A stretch of 64,000 bases of DNA from Niveibacterium sp. SC-1 (GCF_038235435.1 NZ_CP151275.1:558001-622000); one strand, 5' to 3'; shown: positions 44,698 through 53,614, numbered from the stretch's first letter. Notes: generated by a model not told the origin, from the letters alone. Numbers and translations: made by a program.

Positions 44698-45711
44698 ATG
44701 CCTTTCAAGCTCACGATCAATCCCGGTCCGCACCTGTGCGAGGCCGACGCCCAGCAGTCCGTCCTTCAATCGGCCCTCGATGCGGGCTTCATGCTGCCCT
44801 ACGGTTGCCGCGATGGCGCCTGCGGCTCCTGCAAGGGCCGCGTCCTCGAAGGGCGGGTCGACCATGGTCGCGCCTCCGAGAACACGCTCTCGCTCGCCGA
44901 ACGCGCCGAGGGCCTCGCGCTCTTCTGCTGCGCCAAGCCGCTCACCGACCTCGCAATCCAGGTGCGCGAGGTGCGCCGCACCACCGACATCCCGATCAAG
45001 AAGCTGCCCTGCCGCGTGCAGGCGTTGGAGCGCCCCGCGCCGGACGTGATGGTGCTGACGCTCAAGCTGCCCGCCAACGACCAGTTCCGTTTCCTCGCGG
45101 GCCAGTACATCGATTTCCTGCTCGCCGGCGGCAAACGCCGCAGTTTCTCCATTGCCAACGCACCGGAGCACAGCGGCGAGATGGAACTGCATATCCGTCT
45201 CGTGCCCGGCGGCCAGTTCACCGAGCATGTGTTCAACACGCTCAAGGAGCGCGACATCCTGCGCTTCGAGGGCCCGCTGGGCAGCTTCTTCCTGCGCGAA
45301 GACGCCAAGCCGGTAGTGATGGTGGCCGGCGGCACCGGCTTTGCGCCGATGAAGGGCATCATTGAACATCTGATCGCCGAGGGCGCGCAGCGCCCGGTCA
45401 CGCTCTACTGGGGCGCGCGCGATCGTCAGGGGCTCTACATGCATGACCTCGCGCAGCAATGGACCGAGCAGTTGCCCGGCTTCAAGTTCGTGCCGGTGAT
45501 TTCCGATAGCACGGATGACTGGAACGGTCGTACCGGCCTGGTGCACAAGGCGGCGCTGGAGGACTTCCCCGACATGTCGGGCGTGCAAGCCTATGTCTGC
45601 GGCGCGCCGCCGATGGTCGACGCCGCGCGGGTCGATTTCGCCGCGGCCGGTCTTCCCGAGGCCGAGTTCTTCGCCGATTCCTTCAGCTTCTCCGCCGACG
45701 CGGTTTCCTGA
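44698..45711 (+). CDS. Ferredoxin-type NAD(P)H reductase (CDP-6-deoxy-glucoseen reductase-like)
   Basis: A 337-residue flavoprotein reductase. The N-terminal plant-type [2Fe-2S] domain has CRDGACGSC (Cys37, 42, 45) and a later Cys77/78. It is followed by an FAD domain (GQYIDFLLAGGKRRSFSIAN) and an NAD domain (MVAGGTGFAPMKGIIEHL, AYVCGAPPMVDAA). Homologues are often annotated AscD/CDP-6-deoxy-delta-3,4-glucoseen reductase, but in betaproteobacteria this gene usually has no sugar context, so the partner oxygenase or acceptor is unknown. The start is the ATG at 44698; the longer open frame covers the divergent gene. Confidence 0.88.
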   Translation: MPFKLTINPGPHLCEADAQQSVLQSALDAGFMLPYGCRDGACGSCKGRVLEGRVDHGRASENTLSLAERAEGLALFCCAKPLTDLAIQVREVRRTTDIPIKKLPCRVQALERPAPDVMVLTLKLPANDQFRFLAGQYIDFLLAGGKRRSFSIANAPEHSGEMELHIRLVPGGQFTEHVFNTLKERDILRFEGPLGSFFLREDAKPVVMVAGGTGFAPMKGIIEHLIAEGAQRPVTLYWGARDRQGLYMHDLAQQWTEQLPGFKFVPVISDSTDDWNGRTGLVHKAALEDFPDMSGVQAYVCGAPPMVDAARVDFAAAGLPEAEFFADSFSFSADAVS

Positions 45712-45732
45712 TTTCTCGCGAAAGTCCCATCC

Positions 45733-46878
45733 ATGAGCAGCCCTGCCGCCGTCCTGATCACCCGCGAACCCGTCATCAACAAGCAGCGTGCCATTACCGC
45801 CAACCGCCTGGTGCTGCATGCGCCGACGGTGCCCGCCGCGGTGGCGACGCTCAACGGACTGGCGGACAGCTGGCCGGCCTCGCATCCGGTCTTCGTGAGC
45901 CTGGGCCGCCTGGTGCCGACCGCCGAACTGATGGACTGGCAGATGCCGTCCAACGCGATGGTGGAGATTCCGGCGCCGGCCCTGGCCTACGAGCAGACGC
46001 GCAACCTGATCCTGCAGCTGCAGGCCGCCGGCATCCAGATGTGTGTGTCCTGGTATTCGGAGAACGCGCAGATCCCGCCGGGCGCCGAGTTCCGCTTCGC
46101 GCTGGCTGACGGCAACAAGCTGCCGCAGCCGCGCAACCTGCCCGGCATCGCGATCGCGACCGGCCTGCCCGACCTGCCAGCCTTCGTCCGCGCGGTACAG
46201 GGCGGCTACGACGGCGCCTCCGGCTGGTTCTTCCTGCAAGGCGTGCCGGCGGCCAAGGAGATCGCGCCCTCGCATGCGCAGATCGTGCGGCTGCTCAACC
46301 TCGTGCGCAACGAAGCCGAGGTGCGCGAGATCGAAGCCGCGCTCAAGCAGGATGTGGCGCTCTCCTACAAGCTGCTCCGCTACATCAACTCGCCGGCCTT
46401 CGGCCTCATGGTGGAAGTGCAGTCCTTCCGCCATGCGGTGACCATCCTCGGCATGGACAAGCTCAACAAGTGGCTCTCGCTGCTGCTGGTGTCGGCAAGC
46501 AAGGACCCCAACGCGCCGGCGATCATGCAGGCTGCCATCGCGCGGGGCCGCTTCATGGAACTGATCGGCGCGCCTTTCGTCGAAAAGGGGCAGGTCGACA
46601 ATCTGTTCATCACCGGTGCCTTCTCGCTGATCCATGTGTTGCTGGGCACGACGCCCGAAGCGGTGCTCAGCGAGATGACCCTGCCCGAACCGATTACCGA
46701 TGCCCTGCTGCGGGGCGAGGGTCTGTACAAACCTTTCCTGGATCTCGCGATCGCCAGCGAAAGACTGGACCCGGCCGCCCTGCAGGAACATGTAGCCAAG
46801 CTGCGCCTGCGAGCCGATACGGTGAGTCAGGCCCTGGTCGCTTCGGTGGCCTTCGCCGACAGCCTGCAGTTCGGCTGA
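45733..46878 (+). CDS. HDOD-domain signalling protein (YuxH type)
   Basis: A 381-residue protein with a degenerate EAL-like N-terminal half (about 1-180) that lacks the catalytic EAL glutamate pattern, and a C-terminal HDOD domain. In the latter, ALKQDVALSYKLLRYINSPAFGL and HAVTILGMDKLNKWLSLLLV are typical. Such proteins take part in c-di-GMP-related or stress signalling without known enzymatic activity. It starts 21 bases after the reductase stop on the same strand. Confidence 0.88.
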   Translation: MSSPAAVLITREPVINKQRAITANRLVLHAPTVPAAVATLNGLADSWPASHPVFVSLGRLVPTAELMDWQMPSNAMVEIPAPALAYEQTRNLILQLQAAGIQMCVSWYSENAQIPPGAEFRFALADGNKLPQPRNLPGIAIATGLPDLPAFVRAVQGGYDGASGWFFLQGVPAAKEIAPSHAQIVRLLNLVRNEAEVREIEAALKQDVALSYKLLRYINSPAFGLMVEVQSFRHAVTILGMDKLNKWLSLLLVSASKDPNAPAIMQAAIARGRFMELIGAPFVEKGQVDNLFITGAFSLIHVLLGTTPEAVLSEMTLPEPITDALLRGEGLYKPFLDLAIASERLDPAALQEHVAKLRLRADTVSQALVASVAFADSLQFG

Positions 46879-46937
46879 CACGCCGGCCTGGCGCTTGCGG
46901 CGCATTGCGCCGTGCCTTGCCCTGTGCGGGAGGCGCC

Positions 46938-47492
46938 ATGAAGACGGGCCGGTCTCTGTGCTATCTCTCGCTTGCGCTTCTGCTGCTGTTTGCCGCGGAA
47001 GCCGCAGGCGCGGACGAAAACTCGCATCAACGCGCGGTCGACGAGCTGATCAGCGCCGTGGGCGTGCGCACCCAGGTCGATGCGATGAACCTGCGCCTGC
47101 GTTCGCAGCTGGTGCAGTCCTTCGCGTCATCCATCGAACACATCCCCGAACTGCAGGCGCTGCCGCCCCTGCGTCGCTACGCGATCGCCCAGGAGATGGC
47201 GCTGCGCGTCAGTCCCATCCTCGACCGACATCTGTCCTGGCAGGTCCTGCGCGAAGGCGTGCTGGAGAACTACCGGGGCACCTTCTCGGAGAACGAGGCG
47301 CTCGCGCTCAGCGAGTTCTACCGTTCTCCGCTGGGCATGAAGATCCTGGCGGCCACGCCGGAGCTCGCGCGCAAGCTCAACGAGACGACCCTGCAGCACG
47401 CGGAAGAGGCGAAACCTGAGATCGACGAAGCGGTGACCGCCTATTTCGTTGAGTTGCAACAGCAGCTGCAATCCGAATCGCAGGCACACTGA
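46938..47492 (+). CDS. Exported DUF2059 domain protein
   Basis: A 184-residue secreted protein with a signal peptide (residues 1-25, ending AGA). The C-terminal region holds the DUF2059 segment ALSEFYRSPLGMKILAATPEL. Function is unknown; the domain is frequent in proteobacterial periplasmic proteins. CGGGAGG lies 5-10 bases before the ATG. The upstream frame extension crosses the HDOD gene and is spurious. Confidence 0.85.
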   Translation: MKTGRSLCYLSLALLLLFAAEAAGADENSHQRAVDELISAVGVRTQVDAMNLRLRSQLVQSFASSIEHIPELQALPPLRRYAIAQEMALRVSPILDRHLSWQVLREGVLENYRGTFSENEALALSEFYRSPLGMKILAATPELARKLNETTLQHAEEAKPEIDEAVTAYFVELQQQLQSESQAH

Positions 47493-47542
47493 CGTCATCG
47501 AAGTGGCGCCTTCGCTTTTCATGCGAGGCCGAGAGGAAAGCG

Positions 47543-47764
47543 ATGGACCGACTGTGCCCGACTCACCAGACGCCGCTCACGTCGCGCGGACGTCTCTGGC
47601 ATTGCGAGCAATGCGAAGCGGATTACCGCGAACGCGGGCTGTGCGCGGACTGCGGCAGCGAGCTGGAGCACATGGCTGCCTGCGGTGCGAGCAACTGGTG
47701 GTGCCCGCGCTGCAACGAGCTGAAGTCCAGCAAGACCGTCAAGCTCGACATGGTCAAAGCGTAG
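47543..47764 (+). CDS. Small zinc-ribbon protein (YfgJ-like)
   Basis: A 73-residue protein with four Cys pairs: CPTH, CEQC, CADC and CPRC, which would form two zinc ribbons. This arrangement matches the zinc-ribbon/DUF1407 (YfgJ) group. A GAGGAAAG site precedes the ATG. No enzymatic residues are visible, so a nucleic-acid- or protein-binding role is likely but unproven. Confidence 0.82.
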   Translation: MDRLCPTHQTPLTSRGRLWHCEQCEADYRERGLCADCGSELEHMAACGASNWWCPRCNELKSSKTVKLDMVKA

Positions 47765-47920
47765 CTGCGCGGCGCCGCGTTCTTCTTCGCGGTTCCGGCG
47801 CGCCCCACAAGGTATCGTCGCCTTTCCGGATTGCCATTCCCATAGGGTCGCCGGCGGTTTGAGGCTGGAGCCACGAGCGCATGCGGCGCGATTGAAGCGC
47901 TCTCGCAACGGATTTCGTAA

Positions 47921-48154
47921 CGCCCCTGCAGCCCAAGTCTGGATGCCTCCGCCTCGCGCGGTCGCGCGCTGCATCAGGTCGTGGCCGATGCCCAGCAGGC
48001 ACTGGCGATCGACGGCGTGGCGGACAGTGTGCAGGTGTTGGAGCGCGCCTTCGCCGAGACCGGCGAACAAGTCGGCCACATCGCGCTGCGCCTCGATGAA
48101 GTCCAGGGGCGCCTCGGTGTGCTCTCGTCGGCGCTGGTCGATTATCGCGTCTGA
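47921..48154 (+). pseudogene. Probable 5'-truncated gene remnant, coiled-coil end
   Basis: From an in-frame stop at 47918-47920 a frame runs to TGA at 48152-48154 with almost exclusive G/C at third codon positions, which marks genuine coding sequence. The last 60 or so residues (including LERAFAETGEQVGHIALRL and VLSSALVDYRV) look like a helical tail. There is no ATG; a GTG at 47981 would give 57 residues. A small gene using this GTG or the decayed 3' end of a longer gene are both possible. No family recognised. The hairpin at 48162 would be its terminator. Bases 47765-47920 hold nothing recognisable. Confidence 0.5.
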
Positions 48155-48161
48155 ACGAGAA

Positions 48162-48198
48162 ACGGGCGCCGCAAGTGATGGCGGCGCCCGTCTTGTTT
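48162..48198 (+). terminator. Rho-independent terminator
   Basis: An 11-bp perfect stem (ACGGGCGCCGC at 48162-48172 with 48181-48191) has an 8-base loop and is followed by CTTGTTTT. It ends plus-strand transcripts just before the convergent TonB receptor gene. Confidence 0.82.
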
Positions 48199-48212
48199 TC
48201 GCAGCGAATGGG

Positions 48213-50357
48213 TCAGAAGGACATCGTCGCGTTCGCCTTCACCGTGAGCGGCGCGCCCTGTGTGAGGATGAAGCCGTCCCAGCTCGGGCTCCAGTACTTC
48301 TGGTTGGTGAGGTTGTCGATGTTCAGGCGCAGCACGGTCTGTTTGCCGGCGAGCCGCGTGGTGTAGCGCGCGCCGATGTCCAGGGTGTAGTAGGCGTCGA
48401 CGAAGTGTTCGTTGTTGGCTTCGAAGGCGCGCTTGCTCACATAGCGACCGCCACCGCTGAGCACCAGGCCTTGCACGCCGGGCACCGCGTATTCGGCATA
48501 GGCCGTGCCGATGAAGCGTGCGGCGCCGGGCAGGCGCTTGCCGTCGACGTCGGGCTCGGCTTCGGCGGCATGCGGATCGAGGAAGAGCAGGCCGCCGATC
48601 AGGTTCCAGTCGCGCGCCACGCGGGCGTTGGCATTGAGTTCCAGGCCCTGGTAGATCTTCTTGCCGTCCTGCACGAAGTAGCCCGAAGCGTTGGTGTATT
48701 CATAGCCGCGCTCCACGCGGAAGAGCGCGGCCGAGGCACTGTAGTCGCGCTGTTCGAGCTTGGCGCCGACCTCGATCTGGCGGCTGCGCAGCGGGCCGTA
48801 GGTCTCGCCGTAGTTGTTCGAGCCCTGCGGCGCGGAACCACCTTTTTCGAGACCTTCCACATAGCTGCCGTAGAGCGAGAGGCTCTGCACCGGCTTGTAG
48901 ATCACCGCCAGGGTGGGGGTGAGCGGACTCTCGGTGTAGCGGGGGCCGTCGTTGTAGACCACCTTCTGGTCGTAGCGGGTGTAACGCAGGCCCAGGATCG
49001 CCGACCACTGCGGATTGAACTTCAGTGTGTCGGAGAGGAAGAGCGCGGTCTGCTCGGTCTTGTCGTAGAGCGGCAGGCTGTCATCGGGTTGCAGATGCGG
49101 GTCGGTGAATTCGCCCAGGTCGTCGAGGTTGCCGATGCCCAGGACGGCGGAGCCCTGCGGATCGCTGAAGCCGGCGTACTTCTGCTTGAGCTGGTCATAG
49201 CTGATGCCGCCGACGAGCTGATGCTCGATCTCGCCAGTCCTGAGTTTGCCCTCGACCATCGCCTGCGCGGTGCGGGTCTCGTAGCGCTGCGGGCCCGCCC
49301 ACTGCATCTCCATGTAGGTGCCCTGGTTGTCCAGCAGGAGAATGGCGCTGTCATAGTTGATGCGGTCCTGCTGCGACTGGCGATACGCGAGCGAGAAGTT
49401 CCAGTCGTTGGCGAAGGCCCAGTTCAGGCTGGTGCCGCCGATCAGGTACTGGGTCTCGTAGTAGGTATGAGGGGAGGCGAGTCGCCTGGAGCCGTCGATC
49501 GAATCGGGAATGTCGGCCTGGCCGACGCCATAGACCTGGCCGAGCAGGACGCCGTAGTAGGCGACGTCGGTCCTGCGGTTCTGCCACAGGCCGTCGATCG
49601 ACCAGACCAGGTCCGGCGTGATGCGCCAGTCGAAGGCCGCATGCGCCGAGCCGCGTTCGATGTGGCCGCCGTCCTCTACATAGGTGTCGCCACCTTCGTA
49701 GGCGATGTCGGTGCGATAGCCGAACTGCTGGCGATCACCGAAGCGGCCACCGGCGTCGAGGTTGGCCAACACGGTTGCTTGCGAGCTGTAGCCCACGCTG
49801 GCGTTGAGCAGGGGCTCGGCGGTCGGGCGCTTGAGCACGTAGTTCACCGTGCCGCCGGGTTGGGCAAAGCCGTACATGAAGCCGCCCAGCCCCTTGAGCA
49901 GCTCGACCTGCTCGAAGTGCTCCAGCGGGATGTCGCTCCCCCAGTTGGCGACCGAGAGGCCGTCGTATTTCGTGCCATTGAGCAGATCGACCTGCATGCC
50001 GCGCACGGTGATAAGCGAAGCCTCGCCGTTGTAGGCGTTGTTGGCGGTGGCCACGCTCGGGTCGGCCTTGAAGATGTCGGAGAGCTGCGTGGCCTGGGTG
50101 TTCTGGATCCATTCCTTGGTGACGACGCCGACGGAGAAGGGCGTGTCCTGCAGGCTGCGCTCGCCCAGGGCGCCGGCGCTGCTCTGCGTTGCGCGGTACT
50201 CGCCTTCGCGGGTACCGCTCACCACCACCTCGGGCAGGGCGGCTTCCGGCTCGGCGGCGAGCGGCGCGGTGGATATCCAGGGCAGGGCACCAATGGCGCT
50301 GGCGATCAGGCTCCGACGCAGGCCTGGGCGACGACGGGATGCGGCTTTGTCTTGCAT
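48213..50357 (-). CDS. TonB-dependent siderophore receptor
   Basis: A 714-residue outer-membrane receptor. The start is MQDKAASRRR with a signal peptide (AAEPEAA cleavage region). Then comes a plug domain (TPFSVGVVTKEWIQNTQATQLSDIF, ITVRGMQVD, LLKGLGGFMYG, PGGTVNYVLKRP) and a 22-strand barrel ending in Phe (KANATMSF). It belongs to the ferrichrome/pyoverdine-type family. There is no N-terminal signalling domain, so control is not by a sigma/anti-sigma system; a Fur-like palindrome lies upstream. It is divergent from feoA. Confidence 0.92.
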   Translation of the reverse strand: MQDKAASRRRPGLRRSLIASAIGALPWISTAPLAAEPEAALPEVVVSGTREGEYRATQSSAGALGERSLQDTPFSVGVVTKEWIQNTQATQLSDIFKADPSVATANNAYNGEASLITVRGMQVDLLNGTKYDGLSVANWGSDIPLEHFEQVELLKGLGGFMYGFAQPGGTVNYVLKRPTAEPLLNASVGYSSQATVLANLDAGGRFGDRQQFGYRTDIAYEGGDTYVEDGGHIERGSAHAAFDWRITPDLVWSIDGLWQNRRTDVAYYGVLLGQVYGVGQADIPDSIDGSRRLASPHTYYETQYLIGGTSLNWAFANDWNFSLAYRQSQQDRINYDSAILLLDNQGTYMEMQWAGPQRYETRTAQAMVEGKLRTGEIEHQLVGGISYDQLKQKYAGFSDPQGSAVLGIGNLDDLGEFTDPHLQPDDSLPLYDKTEQTALFLSDTLKFNPQWSAILGLRYTRYDQKVVYNDGPRYTESPLTPTLAVIYKPVQSLSLYGSYVEGLEKGGSAPQGSNNYGETYGPLRSRQIEVGAKLEQRDYSASAALFRVERGYEYTNASGYFVQDGKKIYQGLELNANARVARDWNLIGGLLFLDPHAAEAEPDVDGKRLPGAARFIGTAYAEYAVPGVQGLVLSGGGRYVSKRAFEANNEHFVDAYYTLDIGARYTTRLAGKQTVLRLNIDNLTNQKYWSPSWDGFILTQGAPLTVKANATMSF

Positions 50358-50497
50358 GAGGGTGCTCGTTTTTCTGGATTGGGAAAGCGGAAAGCCGGGC
50401 ATGCATGCGGCAGCTCGCCGGGCGGTGCGCGCCTTCGGGCCGTTGGGGACGACTACGAGGGGAAATCCACCGCAGCAGCTCTGCCCGCCAATGCAAA

Positions 50498-50512
50498 TGC
50501 GAATGATTCGCA
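50498..50512. promoter_or_regulatory. Fur-type 7-1-7 palindrome upstream of TonB receptor
   Basis: TGCGAATGATTCGCA is a perfect 7-1-7 inverted repeat and agrees at 11 of 15 positions with the Fur core TGATAATGATTATCA. It lies 141 bases upstream of the receptor ATG, in the 337-base divergent spacer shared with feoA. The spacer contains no gene. Confidence 0.7.
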
Positions 50513-50659
50513 ATCATATATTCGCACGGTTCGCTGTCAAGGCGGCAAACCGTGCTGGCATGGGGTTTTCCGTTGTATCTGCGCGACAGTTCGCCGGGAT
50601 CAAAAGGAATCGTTTCAGGGCGCTACGAAGGCAACACCCGCCGGCGGCTATCGGTACAA

Positions 50660-50674
50660 TGCAAATAAGTTGCA
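50660..50674. promoter_or_regulatory. Possible second Fur-like site upstream of feoA
   Basis: TGCAAATAAGTTGCA has near-palindromic 7-base arms (one mismatch) and lies 20 bases before the feoA start, where a repressor would block expression. Agreement with the Fur core is only 9 of 15, so the assignment leans on position and on symmetry. Confidence 0.45.
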
Positions 50675-50694
50675 TTCACTCTTTCATCACCGAC

Positions 50695-50934
50695 ATGCGC
50701 CTCTCCGAACTGCCCCGCCACGAAACGGCCGTGATCAGTGCCGTCGAAGACGCGCGCGACGGCGACCACATCGCCGGCCGTCTGCGCGACCTGGGTTTCG
50801 TGCCGGGTGAGCCGGTGCGCGTGCTGGCTGCCGGCCCCATCGGCGCCGACCCGCTGCTGGTGCAGATCGGCTTCACCCGCTTTGCCCTGCGCCGCGCCGA
50901 AGCGGCGCGCGTGATCGTTGCTCCTTCCGCCTGA
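50695..50934 (+). CDS. feoA: Ferrous iron transport protein A
   Basis: A 79-residue SH3-like protein that assists FeoB. MRLSELP at the start and RLRDLGFVPGEPVRVLAAGPIGADPLLVQIGFTRFALRRAEA are the FeoA pattern. It precedes feoB by 11 bases. The upstream frame extension runs over the regulatory region and is not used. Confidence 0.93.
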   Translation: MRLSELPRHETAVISAVEDARDGDHIAGRLRDLGFVPGEPVRVLAAGPIGADPLLVQIGFTRFALRRAEAARVIVAPSA

Positions 50935-50945
50935 GTTTCCCGTCC

Positions 50946-52814
50946 ATGTCCGCTGCGATCGAAGTTCCTGCTGCCGCTGCCTCCACTGATGCGCTGCGTA
51001 TCGCGCTGGTCGGTAATCCCAACTGCGGCAAGACGGCGCTCTTCAACCTGCTCACCGGTAGCCGCCAGAAGGTCGCGAACTACGCCGGCGTAACGGTCGA
51101 GCGCAAGCAGGGCCGACTCACCACGCCCAGCGGCCGCGATGTGCTGGTGCTCGACCTGCCTGGTGCTTACAGCCTCACGCCGGCGAGCCCCGACGAGGCG
51201 ATCACCCGCGACGTGTGCCTCGGTACTGCGGCGGGCGAGACGGCGCCGGACCTGATCGTCTGCGTGCTGGACGCGACCAACCTGCGCCTGCACCTGCGCT
51301 TTGCGCTCGAAGTCGCGCGGCTTGGCCGCCCGATGCTGGTGGCGCTGAACATGAGTGACGCTGCCGCACGCCGCGGCATCGTGATCGACAAGGCCAAGCT
51401 CCAGGTCGCACTGGGCGTGCCGGTGGTCGACACCATCGCGGTCCGCCGTGGCGGGGCCGATGCGCTGCTCAAGCTGCTGGATGCGCACGGCCAGACGGCG
51501 CCCGCGTTGCCGCTGGCGACCGACGCCGACCTGCATGCCGAGGTCAATCGCCTGCTCAATGCCGCGGTGACCATGCCGCGTCGCACCGACGCGCGCGACG
51601 ACCTGATCGACCGCTGGGTGCTGCATCCGGTGGCGGGCCTTGCGATCCTCGCGGCGGTGCTGTTCCTGATCTTCCAGGCCGTGTTCGCCTGGGCCGCGCC
51701 GTTCCAGGATGGCATCGATGCGGGTGTCGCTTTCATCGCCGGACATCTGGGCGCCGCACTGCCCGATGGCCTGCTCAAGAGCCTGCTGGTGGATGGCATC
51801 GTCGCCGGCCTGGGTGGCGTGATCGTCTTCCTGCCGCAGATTCTCTTCCTCTTCCTCTTCATCCTTGCCCTGGAAGAGTCGGGCTATCTGCCGCGCGCCG
51901 CCTTCCTGCTCGATCGCCTGATGGTCGGTGCGGGCCTCACCGGGCGTTCCTTCATCCCGCTGCTGTCGAGCTTCGCCTGTGCCATTCCCGGCATCATGGC
52001 CACCCGCAGCATCCAGGATCCGCGCGACCGGCTCACCACCATCCTGGTCGCGCCGCTGATGACCTGCTCGGCCCGCCTGCCGGTCTACGCGCTGCTGATC
52101 AGCGCCTTCGTGCCGCAGCGCGATGTGTGGCTGTTCAACCTGCAAGGTTTGGTGCTGTTCGCGCTCTACCTGGCCGGCATCGTCGGCGCGCTGCTGGTGT
52201 CCTGGGTGATGAAGCGCTTCTCGCGTGACAAGGCGGAGCAGTCGCTGTTGCTGGAGTTGCCGTCCTACCGCATGCCGCGGGTGCGCGACCTGGCGATCGG
52301 CCTGTGGGAGCGCGCCACGATCTTCCTGCGCCGCGTGGGTGGCATCATCCTCGCGCTGACGGTCCTGCTCTGGTTCCTGTCGACCTTCCCTGCACCGCCA
52401 GAAGGCGCGACTGGTCCTGCAATCGACTACAGCTTCGCCGGCCGCATCGGCCAGGCGATGGAAGTCGTCTTCGCGCCCATCGGCTTCAACTGGCAGATCT
52501 GCATCGCGTTGATTCCCGGCCTCGCCGCGCGCGAGGTGGCGGTGAGCGCGCTGGCCACCGTGTATGCGCTGTCGGCCACCAGCGAAGCCGCCGCCGACCA
52601 GTTGGGCGGCCTGATCGCCCAGCAGTGGTCGCTTGCGACCGCGCTCTCGATGCTGGCCTGGTACGTGTTCGCGCCGCAGTGCGTCGCCACGCTGGCCGTG
52701 ATCCGGCGCGAGACCAACTCGGTCCGCACCATGGTTGTCGCCACGGCGTACCTGTTTGCGCTGGCCTACCTCGCGGCCTTCCTCACCTACCGGATCACGC
52801 TGGCACTCTCATGA
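50946..52814 (+). CDS. feoB: Ferrous iron transporter B
   Basis: A 622-residue Fe2+ transporter with an N-terminal G domain. G1 is GNPNCGKTALFNLLTG, G3 is DLPGAYSL and G4 is NMSD. The C-terminal part has two Gate domains and the FeoB core with FLDRLMVGAGLTGRSFIPLLSSFACAIPG-like sequence around 325-350. It is shorter than E. coli FeoB, as in many betaproteobacteria. It acts in the inner membrane for ferrous iron import and overlaps the next gene by four bases. Confidence 0.96.
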   Translation: MSAAIEVPAAAASTDALRIALVGNPNCGKTALFNLLTGSRQKVANYAGVTVERKQGRLTTPSGRDVLVLDLPGAYSLTPASPDEAITRDVCLGTAAGETAPDLIVCVLDATNLRLHLRFALEVARLGRPMLVALNMSDAAARRGIVIDKAKLQVALGVPVVDTIAVRRGGADALLKLLDAHGQTAPALPLATDADLHAEVNRLLNAAVTMPRRTDARDDLIDRWVLHPVAGLAILAAVLFLIFQAVFAWAAPFQDGIDAGVAFIAGHLGAALPDGLLKSLLVDGIVAGLGGVIVFLPQILFLFLFILALEESGYLPRAAFLLDRLMVGAGLTGRSFIPLLSSFACAIPGIMATRSIQDPRDRLTTILVAPLMTCSARLPVYALLISAFVPQRDVWLFNLQGLVLFALYLAGIVGALLVSWVMKRFSRDKAEQSLLLELPSYRMPRVRDLAIGLWERATIFLRRVGGIILALTVLLWFLSTFPAPPEGATGPAIDYSFAGRIGQAMEVVFAPIGFNWQICIALIPGLAAREVAVSALATVYALSATSEAAADQLGGLIAQQWSLATALSMLAWYVFAPQCVATLAVIRRETNSVRTMVVATAYLFALAYLAAFLTYRITLALS

Positions 52815-53089
52815 ACCTCTATGCTGTTCTGGAGCCCATGCTGATCGGGCTCGCGATGCTCGGAGCCCTGTTCTTCATGTTCGGTCGGATCGCGCCGCAG
52901 CTGCGCCGCCGCCTGCTAGCCCCGCTGACATCCCGTTTGTCTCGCGGCAGCGATTGGCAGCGCAAGCTCGCGCAAGGCATGGAGCCGGGCGCGGGCTGCG
53001 GCAGCGGCTGCAGCACCTGCGGTTCCTGCGGTTCGAGCAAGACGGTGGCGCCGGTGCATCAGCCGGTGAACGTGGTGAGGCACCACTGA
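52811..53089 (+). CDS. FeoB-associated Cys-rich membrane protein
   Basis: A 92-residue protein with one N-terminal membrane helix (about 8-25), a basic region, and a Cys/Gly cluster GCGSGCSTCGSCGSS near the C-terminus. It overlaps feoB (ATGA), so it belongs to the feo operon and takes the place of FeoC. The cysteines could bind iron or an Fe-S cluster; this is inferred. The longer open frame upstream lies inside feoB and is spurious. Confidence 0.82.
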   Translation: MNLYAVLEPMLIGLAMLGALFFMFGRIAPQLRRRLLAPLTSRLSRGSDWQRKLAQGMEPGAGCGSGCSTCGSCGSSKTVAPVHQPVNVVRHH

Positions 53090-53114
53090 GCCTTCGTGCT
53101 CACAGGGTCTTCAA

Positions 53115-53147
53115 AAACAAAACGCCGCGTATAGCGGCGTTTTGTTT
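53115..53147. terminator. Bidirectional hairpin terminator between feo operon and cytochrome c
   Basis: A perfect 14-bp stem (53115-53128 with 53134-53147) surrounds GTATA. The arms begin AAACAAAA and end TTTTGTTT, giving a U-rich tail on either strand between the convergent genes. Confidence 0.9.
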
Positions 53148-53167
53148 CTTCTGCGGGCTTGGCCGAC

Positions 53168-53482
53168 TTACTTGATGCCGAGCACCCAGTCGACCAGCTG
53201 CTTGGCCTCGGCCTCCGTCACCGCCGGGTTGGGCGGCATCGGCACATTGCCCCAGACGCCCGCGCCACCTTTCTGGACCTTGGCGGCGAGCCTCGCGGCT
53301 GCGCCGGCATCGCCCTTGTACTTGGCGGCGACATCCTTGAAGGCGGGGCCAACGACCTTCTTGTCGATCGCGTGGCAGTTCAGGCAGAGCTTGCTCTTTG
53401 CGAGGTCCGCATTGGCTGCAGCGGCGCCGGAGGCGAGCACGCCCATGGCACTCAGAGCAGTCAGGATCAGGATTCGCTTCAT
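53168..53482 (-). CDS. Class I cytochrome c (c551/c8-like)
   Basis: A 104-residue periplasmic electron carrier. A signal peptide (1-24, ASGAAAANA) precedes the haem motif CLNCH (Cys33, Cys36, His37). VGPAFKDVAAKYKG and the distal methionine in NVPMPPNPAV match the c551/c8 family, which feeds oxidases, nitrite reductase or peroxidase. It is monocistronic and ends at the shared terminator. Confidence 0.94.
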   Translation of the reverse strand: MKRILILTALSAMGVLASGAAAANADLAKSKLCLNCHAIDKKVVGPAFKDVAAKYKGDAGAAARLAAKVQKGGAGVWGNVPMPPNPAVTEAEAKQLVDWVLGIK

Positions 53483-53614
53483 TGATCATTCCTCTTGCGA
53501 GCCCGTAGGCCGAGTGGGCAGTCTAGCCCAAGCGCCGGAAACGTGTCGTGGCAGCACTCCCGCATGGGGCAGTGGCGCGACCTGGATCAAAAAACGCGAT
53601 CGCGGGCGCAAGGG

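Noticed and set aside
44686..46905. Long minus-strand frame joined to the epimerase gene
   Set aside because: It reads antisense through the reductase and HDOD genes. Only the last 317 residues match a protein family.
47859..50810. A 983-codon plus-strand frame
   Set aside because: It is antisense to the TonB receptor gene, which has clear plug and barrel motifs.
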